Below are positions 36,901 through 46,068 of a stretch of 64,000 bases of DNA, in pieces. Each line of letters begins with the position of its first letter. Position 1 is the stretch's first letter. The translations under genes were made by a program, and so were the position numbers. Source of the stretch: Lepidodermella squamata (taxonomy: Eukaryota > Gastrotricha); the NCBI GenBank assembly GCA_047495785.1, contig JBLDXI010000002.1:1116001-1180000 (forward strand). Reading direction: 5' to 3'. The notes under the pieces were generated by a model. It had not been told where the DNA came from. It did not search any database and worked only from the letters and a program-made list of their open reading frames with translations.

Positions 36901-39623
36901 GTTAGCAAAACAGCTGAAAAAGTACAGGTCGACACCGCAGATGGCTGCGTTGATCGAGCGACGACATAAAGCGTTGCGACAGTACCGTTCTACGGGAAAC
37001 CCTGTGTTTCAGGCCAGGGCGGACGCGTTCTATGCTCGATTCAAAGAGTTAGCAGCCTTAGCTGAAGAGCGCAAGCACACGCGTAACCTTCAGCGGATGG
37101 AAAAGCGTAGAAGGGTAGATTCGGGGGCGTTCTTCCGGGCTTTTCGTGAGATCACAGCTGAGAGTGGGTCGGCACCAGGGCCAGCGATCCGCACCCTGAC
37201 CAACGAGGCAGGTGAGCTGGTTGTCGGTGACGCGGCCAGAGCCGAGTTGTTCCGCGATCATTACAAGTCGCAGTTGAACCCTAAGCCGAAGGTCGAGAAT
37301 GATCCAGAGATCAAGGCACATCATGCCGAGGTCGAAAGGATTGTTCAAGAGGATCGGGAGCTGTTCAACCCGATCGAGACCAAGGAGATTGACGTGAAAG
37401 TCATGATCTCAAGGGCTGAGATGAGAAGCGCGGTTCGACGTTTGAAGCTCAAGGCTCCAGGCCGTGATGAGATTTCGAACGTGCTCATCAAGAAGGGTGG
37501 GCCGGTACTTTGGGCGTATCTGCGCCATTTGTACAATTATAGCCTAGCTTGTGGGTTCGTGCCGGAGAGGTGGAAGTTGGCCGTTATCGTCCCGCTTCCG
37601 AGGTCAGGGAAGGACTTGTCGAAACCGTCAGGTTACCGTCCCGTGTCGCTTCTTCCGACAGTAGCGAAGCTGCTAGAGCTCATTTTGGCTACTAGGCTAG
37701 CTCTTCTTTTCAGGTCAAATAATATAATTCCTGATCATCAGTCTGGTTTTCAGATACGCCGATCGACGAGCGATCAAACTTTCCGATTCTCGCAGGCCAG
37801 AGCGATGGCGCGGCGTCGTCGAACGAAGATGGTGATGATCGCGGCCCTGCTGGATTTCGAAGGCGCCTTCAACGCGGTGTGTCACAACTCGCTGCGCGTG
37901 AAGCTTCGAGACTGCGTCGCTGTTCCAAGATCAATGGTGCGCTGGGTCTCGTCCTTCCTGACCGGCCGGACCTTTACGGTCAAGGTGAGTAGCTCCTTCA
38001 GTGAGACAGCAGATATCGGCTCAGGGGTTCCGCAAGGATCCTCATTGAGCCCTATACTCTTTGCCTTTTTCACAGCGGACTTGATGCCGGACAACAACAG
38101 CGACGAGCGCAAGGCCTTCACCGCTTCGTTCGCTGACGACGTGCTCTTGTTCGCTGTGGCTTGCTACACTGGGATGGCGAAGCAGCGGGTGCAGACGGCG
38201 CTGACGCGGGTCTCTCGATGGAGCAGACTCTGGAAGTTGCCGCTTAGTCCGCCGAAGTGCCAAATGCTGCGGTTTGGCGGACAAGTCAACGACGACGACC
38301 GGCTGTTTGTGGGTGACGAGAAGCTGCCGAAGGTCGCGGCGGCGAAGTACCTTGGTGTCACGTTTGACGCGATCGGGTCGTGGAAGCCGCATTTCGACAA
38401 CATCGAGGCGGATGCGCGATCTCGACTCGGGGCTCTTCGCCGGGTCTGCTTTCCGGGTTCGCCGCTTGGCTTTGCCTCGCGGAAGTTGCTGTATCTGACG
38501 ATCGTGAGACCGGTTCTTGAGTACTCCTGTGTGGCCTGGTTGGATGCGTCGTATGCGCAGAAAAAGCGCTTGATCGTGCTGCAGAACAACTGTTTGCGGG
38601 CGATCATCGGCTCGTCTATTCTGGACAAGCAGGACGAATCTGAGCTCTACCGCCTAACTGGAGTGGAGCCGCTGGAACGCCGCTGGCTGAAACTAGCAGT
38701 CGGCTTTGCTGATCGGGCTTTGCAGTTCGTGCCACCAGTCGCCGCCATGATCGCCGACCATCGTCGAGAGTGGGGCGTGGCTGGTACCCCGCTCGGACAG
38801 TTCATCAATTTTGTGGGCCGTTAGGCCTTGTCTATCTATGTATGTATATGAGCATCAGTCAGTTTAATACAGAAAATAAAACAACAAAAACCCATACACA
38901 ATACACATATATACACAAAATAAAATAAAAACAAAACCACATTAGCCCTGTGCCACGACTGTAAATGAGTGTGTGCGTTGTCATATATATTTCTTGTTTT
39001 TTATAAAAAGATGAAACGCATAACATATGCTGTTACTGTTATTAATTGCTGCTATTTGATATACTTGCTACTATTGTCGGTCAAAAGTTGTTAACAAGAG
39101 ACCGTTTTTCCAATAAAACAAGACCGTTGGAAAAAAAATGTAGTATCTGTTCTTTGTAGTTTAATATCTACAACGGCCTCCATGTGGGGCCTACGATATT
39201 AGCCCTATTTTTGGCTAGCCGGGCGGGAGCAGCCAGCTTGCTGGACCCCGTCCACGAGTCGGCCCGGTATTGCAGTACCTCCGGGATTCGGCTCACCCCC
39301 TGAAAAGGGGGATTGAAACTAAAAACAAATAGCCAGCTTAAAAAGTGTCTTCGCACAGGTATCAACGTGGCGAGGATAGATGACGGAGAGCTGATAATCG
39401 AGTCTGATCAAATCATCAAAGACGACGTTATTCACTTTGCGAAACTGGTCGCGCTCAGCGATTTATCGGCTATCAAAAGCAACACCCCCGATGCGGTCAT
39501 TTCCGACAGATTGGCCTCCTCAATTTTGCTCTATGGTGAGGGACATTCGTTCTCGAAATCTGGAAACGGCAAACAGCCTGCGACAAGGACCAACTTTCAC
39601 ATTTCTCTTCTACGTCTGGCTGA
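33947..39623 (+). CDS. Secreted PQQ-type quinoprotein dehydrogenase homologue
   Basis: Sixteen exons (33947-33977, 34029-34289, 34344-34479, 34528-34684, 34743-34869, 34921-34958, 35015-35046, 35099-35145, 35231-35291, 35347-35506, 35557-35751, 35803-35932, 35988-36291, 36343-36452, 39359-39535, 39577-39623) sum to 2,013 nt, 670 aa. A signal peptide is created across intron 1 (MGPNYLVLLLVILSAICDA), followed by a Glu/Asp-rich patch. The body carries beta-propeller features of PQQ alcohol dehydrogenases: IAIDVEAGSTLWR; ALFTLDGRTG; IPPLIAKDWVV...IRGGYIE; then ANSPYAP...EDRFANSVLALRL, WNYRF..HDDFVFDY, and TPFGNIYWLDAATG. The Asn of ANSP and Asp of EDR fit the cofactor/catalytic Asn-Asp pair; other calcium ligands are unclear. 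Comparable 'polyvinylalcohol dehydrogenase-like' proteins exist in several marine invertebrates. The last two exons are less certain. The 2.9-kb intron 14 contains the U2 locus. Confidence 0.72.
36786..36793 (+). promoter_or_regulatory. Octamer ATGCAAAT upstream of U2 snRNA (DSE-like)
   Basis: ATGCAAAT lies 64-71 nt before the U2 start. The octamer is the classical distal element of vertebrate snRNA genes, though usually further upstream, so its role here is uncertain. The stretch 36800-36845 would hold the proximal element. Confidence 0.35.
36890..36899 (+). repeat. Target-site duplication, left copy
   Basis: TGTAGTATCT, identical to 39139-39148, flanks the retrotransposon. It includes the U2 branch-point-recognition bases. 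Confidence 0.85.
36900..39138 (+). mobile_element. 5'-truncated non-LTR (Jockey-superfamily-like) retrotransposon inserted in U2
   Basis: Insert between the two U2 parts, ending in an A-run (39131-39138) before the target duplication, as expected for target-primed reverse transcription. The ORF enters directly at the 5' junction and is open to 38824, with no frameshift or stop. It encodes about 640 residues: reverse transcriptase blocks with LKAPGRDEISN, GYRPVSLLPTVAKLLE, GVPQGSSLSPILF and the catalytic FADDVLLF, then a C-terminal thumb-like region. No endonuclease or ORF1 is present, so this copy is 5' truncated. The motif style fits Jockey/CR1-type elements rather than L1/Tx1. The 3' UTR is about 300 nt. 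Intact ORF and identical duplications suggest a recent insertion. Confidence 0.9.
36902..38824 (+). CDS. Reverse transcriptase ORF2 fragment of the U2-inserted element
   Basis: Non-LTR reverse transcriptase lacking its N-terminal endonuclease. FADD at about residue 405 is the catalytic YxDD-equivalent. GC content and codon use differ from the AT-rich flanks. There is no conventional start codon at the junction; the first in-frame ATG is downstream, so the reading is a truncated ORF rather than a gene designed to start here. Probably not autonomous. Confidence 0.85.
   Translation, partial: LAKQLKKYRSTPQMAALIERRHKALRQYRSTGNPVFQARADAFYARFKELAALAEERKHTRNLQRMEKRRRVDSGAFFRAFREITAESGSAPGPAIRTLTNEAGELVVGDAARAELFRDHYKSQLNPKPKVENDPEIKAHHAEVERIVQEDRELFNPIETKEIDVKVMISRAEMRSAVRRLKLKAPGRDEISNVLIKKGGPVLWAYLRHLYNYSLACGFVPERWKLAVIVPLPRSGKDLSKPSGYRPVSLLPTVAKLLELILATRLALLFRSNNIIPDHQSGFQIRRSTSDQTFRFSQARAMARRRRTKMVMIAALLDFEGAFNAVCHNSLRVKLRDCVAVPRSMVRWVSSFLTGRTFTVKVSSSFSETADIGSGVPQGSSLSPILFAFFTADLMPDNNSDERKAFTASFADDVLLFAVACYTGMAKQRVQTALTRVSRWSRLWKLPLSPPKCQMLRFGGQVNDDDRLFVGDEKLPKVAAAKYLGVTFDAIGSWKPHFDNIEADARSRLGALRRVCFPGSPLGFASRKLLYLTIVRPVLEYSCVAWLDASYAQKKRLIVLQNNCLRAIIGSSILDKQDESELYRLTGVEPLERRWLKLAVGFADRALQFVPPVAAMIADHRREWGVAGTPLGQFINFVGR
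39139..39148 (+). repeat. Target-site duplication, right copy
   Basis: TGTAGTATCT directly after the A-run, continuous with the 3' part of U2. Confidence 0.85.
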
Positions 39624-40524
39624 TAAATCGTCAGCTGCTCAGCTTATTCCTCATTTGCATGTACTTCCCATCATTTTTTCGGCTCTTGTTTTGAGGTGAA
39701 AATAAAAATTATTTATATTACGCAACAAAACACGTGAGAAAACAAGCTTTTTTATTACCTCTTGCAGCAACAATATTATTATTCTTCCATTTTTTATGAT
39801 AATAAAACGACTTTGTACAGATGGCTGAATCCGCCATTTTTAATACAGTCGATTCAGTTCGCAATATAATAATCGTAACAGTAGTGTTAAAAATAGAAAA
39901 GTATACATTTTTCACGTTTTGTTTTTTCCGAAAAGAGAAGATTGACCATCCGGCGTTATCATGTCATACAAAAACACAGCCATGCGCTTCAAAGGGCGAT
40001 TGAAGACTAGGCGGAATTTCGTCCGAGAGAGAGAAACAACTCGTGATGATATATATTGTACATTACAATAACGGCGGTCATGGCTCAGGAAATTATCAAG
40101 TGTATTAAAGCAAGGCTCGAGCAGTCGCTTCTTTCTTTCACAGCGAGAGAAATGGGACTTTGATTTGCATATCAGGAGCAGGCTACATCTTAATATTGTT
40201 ATAAAAACAGAGGAAGCAAAACAAGCAGCTGGTTTCATGTGACACGGAAACAGCATCGGCAAAAAGCAGCGTCGCGATTGTTCAGCTTATTATAGATGAA
40301 TTTGATTTCACTCGTTTCCAGCAGATCCTAAAAGAAAACAATAAGGAATTGAAAATTTGAACTCCTATTTCTAAAATAATCTAGCTTTAAAAAACTACTG
40401 GTCTCCTTCTGCCGACTTCTGCCTGATTTACCACTGACCCAGTTTAATAATATTCCGAAATTGATGACGACTCTGTTGAAAGAGCTAATTATTTATGTGA
40501 ACATCGCTTTTGCTGGAGATTTCT

Positions 40525-40545
40525 GTAGCCGCTCCTAGCGGATTT
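40525..40545 (+). repeat. GTAGCCGCTCCTAGCGGATT palindrome, copy 1
   Basis: Contains CCGCTCCTAGCGG, able to form a short stem. Two further copies follow at 42122 and 42446. Each falls in a frame reading V-A-A-P-S-G. Confidence 0.6.
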
Positions 40546-41051
40546 CCGACCGATCGCGCCCGCGTAGCCCGATCCCTTGAGTTTTTGAGCGCATCCGATT
40601 TTGCGATGCCCTTAGACGTCCGCGGCCGCCCCGGCGACTTAGCATTTTCGCGTGAATTTTTCTCAATTTCGAGATGTAGCTTCGACCCATGTTACAGCGC
40701 GGGTATACTTGATAGCTCTGCTAGAGCTATTTTGCTAAAGATGGTATACACAGTCGTTTTCCTCAGTGGTGCGGCGCTTTTCGCGACCGCTGTTGTCAAT
40801 AGTCGCTTTTTGACTAATGCTTGTGATAGTGTTCTGTCTCACGGACATTTTTGTTTCCTGTTTGTTGTTCACCCAGGTGAACGCGAACTTGTAAAAAATC
40901 ACGGAAAAACTGAAAAAAGTGACAGTAAAATTGGTCTAAGGAAAAAAGTCAGGCGTAGCGAGTCCGGCCGCAGGCAAGAAGATTGCGACGAAGAAGCCGG
41001 TGACGAGAGGAAAAGAGCAGGAGGTAGTTATTGAGAGTAGCCTAAGTCGGC

Positions 41052-41082
41052 CTTCTCGGCCTTTTTGGCTATATCAAAGTGT
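41052..41082 (+). pseudogene. Second U2 snRNA 5' fragment
   Basis: CTTCTCGGCCTTTTTGGCTA then ATCAAAGTGT matches U2 positions about 5-35, including the local extra T shared with the first copy. Similarity stops at GTGT, where the first copy continues AGTATCT; here TTTAACGC follows. No Sm site or downstream stem-loops were found nearby. It is a truncated or interrupted copy. Confidence 0.75.
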
Positions 41083-42121
41083 TTTAACGCAAATTCGGAT
41101 TATTCTGATATTGCTTCATTTGATTTGATAAAAGTAGCATTGCTAGCACTCCTCTTACTATTTGCTGCCTTATCAAGCCCTCTCTCCTGAGATCGCGAGA
41201 TAGGCTTCTTATAGTATAGGCGTAAGCTATTAATGTTCTTTCACACCGAGGTCTAGCGTACTTCGCTTCGTCCGAGTAACTCAGGGTTTGGGCATTCCCT
41301 CTCCCTGCATGAAAAGCGAAGCCAGTATGTCTGGACTTCATAGGGGCGTAGTAGTTCGTTCCACCGAGATGAGCTCTGACTCTGATCGGTCGGCCCGTTC
41401 AGCGGGCAAGGTCAAGCCTTGCGATTGCAAGCAAGTCCATCGGACGGCCACTGCTTCGCGAGGAGTCCCCGAAGCCCTTGGTTGGATCCTTGAAGGGCCC
41501 CAAGTTGGCAGAGCGATGCTCCCCTGTCCGGCTCCGGCTGGAGATCCTCGTTGATAATGAGGGACTGTTCACGGTTGTGGCGTCAAAGACTTTGTCGTCT
41601 TTGTCTTTAGGTTCAATCATTTCAGTTACAAACCTTCCGCTTTCTGCGCTGGTTCTTAATATATACCAGTGTTTGCGCCGTAACATCCTCCAACGGAAAA
41701 GCAACAGGCCGTCTTTAAGGTTCTTCCTTAGTTCTTTCTACGATGACCCGACGTGGCCATTCCGATCGGAAAAAGGATTCCGACGTCGAAGAGCGCGTCA
41801 AAAGAGTTGAGGATTCGATGCGAGGGGTTAAAGGCACGATTGATCAAATGCATGAAATGCTCGTCATTCTGACTAACGAAAACTAACGATCAACCCCTAA
41901 CCACACATTGCAGCGCAAGACTGGACAACGCCTACTTAAAACCGAGTTTCCTTCAACTTTTTTTATTAGGGATGGTTGGGGTTTATTTCGGGCTTTGTGG
42001 TTCCGATTTGAATGTTGCTTCTGATTCTGCTTGCTCGCCAATGCCTTCTGCTTGGGTGAGCGACGACGTCTTTGTTTTTTCGGGCCCGCTTTCACTGACG
42101 AAGCCTTCTGCAACGGCAGTA

Positions 42122-42139
42122 GTAGCCGCTCCAAGCGGA
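42122..42139 (+). repeat. Palindrome copy 2 (GTAGCCGCTCCAAGCGGA)
   Basis: Variant of the 40525 repeat, with CCA for CCT in the loop. Confidence 0.55.
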
Positions 42140-42445
42140 AAGTGGCCTGTTTTTAACTACCTATGCTTTTTTCGCTTTTGCGGGCCCTCTGCTGAAGCAA
42201 AGTTTGCCGGGCTAGACCCGAAACGTCATCGCGAGCTCACTGCGGTCTCACCTGAGGCCAAGATCACGAAGCCGTGGATTTGTCGCTGTGGGGCACTTGG
42301 TTTGATGTGCAAGGACGCCGCGACTGTTAAGATGCTTCTTACGCGCAAAGGCTGGCCTGCGTCTGCGTTCAGCGGCAACGCCCGGCCGCGTCGCCCGACG
42401 TCGTTTGATTACAAGGACTTCGACCCGGAAATAATGAAGGCGGCA

Positions 42446-42465
42446 GTAGCCGCTCCTAGCGGATT
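42446..42465 (+). repeat. Palindrome copy 3 (GTAGCCGCTCCTAGCGGATT)
   Basis: Identical to copy 1 over 20 bases. Confidence 0.6.
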
Positions 42466-42922
42466 TTTACCTTTTGCAAGTGCTCTCTGCCTCAGCAGAC
42501 ATGTTTATTGCTAAACATATTCTTGTAGACTTCGTTGAAGCCTTCAATTTGCCTATGCAGTCGGAACTATTTACGACGGCTAGATTAGTGTTTTATCACA
42601 TTACAATTCTGGACAGGACCCAATTTCGTGTACTCAGCAAACTCATTCTATGCATATCTCTACCAACCTTTCATCTACACAGCGAACTATTGTCCGCGAA
42701 TATGGCTTTATTGCCCTGGCTAACATTTCAACAACGAAACTAGCATAACTCGGCTTGAAATTTTGCAATGGAACTGCATGGAGAATATTCGAAATTGTTC
42801 AAAATTTTTAAGCTGATTTGTGCTAATTATTTGTTGACGGCAGGGCTTAAAATCTTAACTTGCAATTTCCCTGATAATATAACGGTATGTAAACCTTTGA
42901 ACCCATTTGATTAGTATCTGTA

Positions 42923-44447
42923 CTAATCTAATAATTCAAATTCGAACAACTTACCATAGCCATTATTATTGCCATTCGGAACGATAGGTGTGAAAGAAGA
43001 CGCAGACTGGTCGCCCAGATTGACCAGTTGCCCAGTTGTTATAAGCTGCTCGGTGGATGGTACTCGATGCGACATCGAAACCTGCCCAGATTCCAAATCA
43101 CTAGCCGAAGATTGCGCACGGAATCGGCACGGAAATTTGATGCCATCGACCGTGCTCGACGGAACAGGTACCAGCCACAGCTTCGGGTCATTGCCGAAAA
43201 CTTGGCGCCAGTTTTCAGCGTACGTAACACGGTAGCCGCGGCGATCTGGGCCGTTTTGGAAATAGGGCGGGTGGAAACTTTCAATTGTCGATTGGTTCGT
43301 TAGAGTCAGGTAAATGTGGTAGGAGAACAACGCGAACACGCTTAGAGCGAACATTAACGCGACGAAAAACACGAACAGCACGTTGAATTTGACTAACGAG
43401 GAAACATTGTCCCCATACGAGGTCTGCAAAAAAATTTAATTTTTTTCAAAAATCGAAATATTTTGAATAAAAAACACTCAGTGAACGAAATCACGCGCAT
43501 GCTTAAACAAATTAGGGGATTTTTTTAAACGCACTGGAGCAATTCTTGTTGAGGAATTATCTATATTTCGAAGTTCGTTCATGATTCCGTAGTATTGATC
43601 GTCCTGTTTCGATTTATCATTAAATTAATTACCCCAAATAAAATTTTGGAAATAATATTAAGGTGGAATTATCGCGAATTAAAACATACCGTCCATATTT
43701 GAACGAAAAATGGAGCCGTCGATAAGGCAACGTAGAGGCAATAGACAATCGCATAGAATAGAAACAGCATGAATAGCTTGTAGTTGGACCATCCAACCGT
43801 ATTGTTAACCCACGGGCAGTAGTGATCCATCTTAAAAATTACAAAAATTAGCAAAAATTATCTTGAGCAGTGGTAAAATTACTTTTAAAACACATTTTCC
43901 AATGACACCGCAGTGGTGAGTTCGATCGGGCTTGCAGCACTGACACTTGTCACAGAATCGAGTGCTGCCGTCTACGTTGCGTTGAGCCACCGGGAGGGAT
44001 CGTGCGAAATCAGCCAGCATTCGCCGCCGTTTATTCGCGTCATTTTCAGAATAGTAATTCATGATTAAATCGGCTGACGGGTAAAATTCATCCGGAACGC
44101 CGGCTGGGTCGCTGAAGATTGTGCGGTAGTAGACGAACACGAAAGTGATGAAGAAAATGTGGAAAAATATCAAATAGAAGACTATTGTTACGGTGTCATT
44201 GATGAATCCTGAAACAGACAATCGCAATATTTTCAAAAAATTCAGCGAATTTTCGTAGCTTACCAAAACATAGATTAACAACATAAGCGTAGTAAGACCA
44301 CGCGACTATTGTTGAGATGAAAGCTGGAGGAAACCATCGGCAGACTCTGAAACATGTGTCCTGGCATGTGTTGAGCTTCGACTTGCTGCTGCGAACCGAA
44401 GTTGCAGGGCAGTTCGGCCCATTCGCCGGTCTTGAAGAACCGTTCAT
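42923..44447 (-). CDS. DHHC-family palmitoyltransferase (ZDHHC2/15/20-like) with DHYC active site
   Basis: Exons 44447-44264, 44208-43883, 43830-43690, 43423-42923; 1,152 nt, 383 residues if the last exon is terminal. Four membrane helices in the usual 2+2 arrangement flank the Cys-rich domain. The N-terminal helix ([20 protein letters not shown]) resembles the ZDHHC20 group. The domain reads [37 protein letters not shown]. The catalytic Asp, first His and Cys remain, but DHHC is DHYC. Two cysteines usually binding the second zinc are Ile (HHCxxI) and Thr (NNT). The C-terminus has the TTxE-like/aromatic region and a Ser-rich tail. Near the end, ATG|GTAAGTT is a strong splice donor (boundary 42955), so another exon may lie downstream and the final 11 residues are uncertain. 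Confidence 0.85.
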
Positions 44448-44741
44448 AAAATTTAAAGCCTACGCGAGAAAATCAATGATAAATTTTCAACTGAGCACAA
44501 CAAACAGCATTTATTCAATTATATCAATTTTGCAGCTGTCGCTTTTCATTCAGCGTACAAGTGGAAGGTATTCAAATAAACATTAAGAACGAACGCAGAA
44601 TTATTGTGTGAAAACCAGCTATAGAGAAAAAATATAGTTAAAGGCAAAGTTCAAGGAGCAATTTTTAATCTGCTTAAAATTTGCTTTTTTCCGCTAAATT
44701 TTTTCTCCATAGGATTATAAGGCTTGTGATTAAATGATAAT

Positions 44742-46068
44742 CTACAGAATCGTTTCTTTGCAAGACGCAGTCATGAGACCGACAAGCACCTCTTGCACAA
44801 AAAGAGCCCGACTGCGCGCGTCATCGGTGCTCATCACATTAGTGATCGATTTTTCGCGTTCCTCACACCAGCGAGATAATGCTGAGTGCGAAGAACTGCG
44901 GGCGGCAGATGACTGCTGCTGTTGCTGCTGCTTGTTTTCTTGCCCAGTTTCAGCGCCACCGCCGCCTATTAATACGACATTTCCTTGCCGATTTTGCGGC
45001 GGTGCAGGGGCGCCTTGATTTCTTTGCGGCAGTCGCTCTAAATGCTGCAGTTCTTCTAGCAAACTTCTTGCGGATTGAAGTTGCTGCTCTAATTGAGCTG
45101 CGACCGAATTTCCACCGCCGCCTGATGGCGCTAGCATCGATAAGCCACTTCCGGCTAATGAACTAACGATTCGGCTACCACCCCGGCCCCGGCCGCTGCC
45201 CGAGTCATAAATCACAGCTCGCGAATTAGCCATGTGGCTTAACAACTCTGCCAGTGGGTCATTGCTATGTTCGCGTAAATTGGCAACCAGACGCAGCCCA
45301 GATTGCTGCTGTTGCTGTTGTTGGACATTTCCAGTGGAATTGTTTGATGTCGAAGTCCGTTCACGTGATTCACGCTCACGGAAAATGCCACGCCCACGCA
45401 CTAGATTGAGCGAGCGTTCTTCCGCATTTCCACTCGACGGATCGGCCAAGCGTGAAGAAGTCGCTAAATGATGATAAGCTTTAAGTTATTCTGAGGAAAA
45501 GTAAAATATATCTACCTCTTGAAGATCGACTCGCCATTCTTCCGGTACCCCGTCTCGCCATTTGCCTGTCTAACACAGTTCGCAGCTCGCCCGACGAACC
45601 TTCGGATTCAGTCCTAGGTCGGATTTGGTCACCATCGTTATATGAATCTGAGCGATGATCATGCTCAATATGAAGAGCAAATTCGTCAGTGAAATGATTT
45701 TGATCATAGGCAGGGCCAGTTGCTGTGGCGACGCAAATCGGGCATATTACTTCTCGAGCAGCATCGAAAGCATGATCAGCTAAAACATGGTCCCGAAGAG
45801 CTGACGCGGAATATCCCATTTGACCGCACAATGGGCAGGTGAAAGCTGCAACATGGCGAGCATTTTCTGATCCGTAATATAATTCGACGTCGTTAGGAGC
45901 GAGAATGCATTGAACGGGATGATCTGATGAATGATTTGCACTCGTAGCACCTCGCTCAAAGCAAGAGCCGCATAGATCGTAGTCGTAGCAAATCAGACAT
46001 TTGTATCTCTTGCCTGAAAAATTTGAGTCCATGCAGCTGTCACAGCTGACATCATCATGGCGCGACAT
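44742..46068 (-). CDS. KCMF1: KCMF1-like RING/ZZ-type E3 ubiquitin ligase
   Basis: Two exons, 46068-45516 and 45463-44742; 424 residues. It begins like KCMF1 (MSRHDDVSCDSC...RYKCLICYDYDLCGSC), a ZZ-type zinc finger. A C2H2-like region follows (FTCPLCGQMGYSASALRDHV...VICPIC...HFTDEFALHIEHDH), in family order. The C-terminal half is low-complexity (Gln runs, Gly/Ser) with a conserved DPLAELLSHM and a final LFVQEVLVGLM segment. KCMF1 works with UBR4 in protein quality control and lysosome-related degradation. Start is the first ATG, matching the family start. Length is near the vertebrate ~381 aa. Confidence 0.92.

Larger units (their letters stand above)
36857..39300 (+). ncRNA. U2: U2 snRNA gene, split by a retrotransposon
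   Basis: The 5' part, 36857-36899, reads ATCGCTTCTCGG...GATCAAAGTGTAGTATCT: stem I and the branch-point-recognition sequence GUAGUA. The 3' part resumes at 39139-39148 (the same TGTAGTATCT, target duplication) and continues GTTCTTTGTAGTTTAATATC. It then runs through stem-loop II (CGGCCTCCATGTGGGGCC), an Sm site (CTATTTTTGGC), and stem-loop IV with GGTATTGCAGTACCTCCGGG. Without the insert the RNA would be about 194 nt, close to the usual ~188. It lies on the + strand inside intron 14 of the quinoprotein gene. Interrupted, it should not make functional U2, so other copies must exist. Confidence 0.92.
39624..42922. other. Gene-poor region with U2 fragment, palindromes and possible element remnants
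   Basis: No conserved gene recognised. GC-rich islands with medium ORFs occur at 40510-41034 (174 codons) and 41972-42514 (180 codons, with CRCGALGLMC and a basic stretch). A small ORF at about 41742-41885 starts MTRRGHSDRKK and looks like a 47-residue coiled coil. Base composition unlike the AT-rich flanks and repeated palindromes suggest remnants of mobile DNA, possibly the 5' portion of a retroelement. None can be called with confidence. Confidence 0.45.

Noticed and set aside
36900-38824. U2-LINE junction as a template-switch chimera
   Set aside because: The remaining U2 follows the A-run with a matching target duplication, which a chimera would not produce.
40155-40170. ATTTGCAT (reverse octamer) as promoter for the second U2 fragment
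   Set aside because: It is about 900 nt away and in the opposite orientation.
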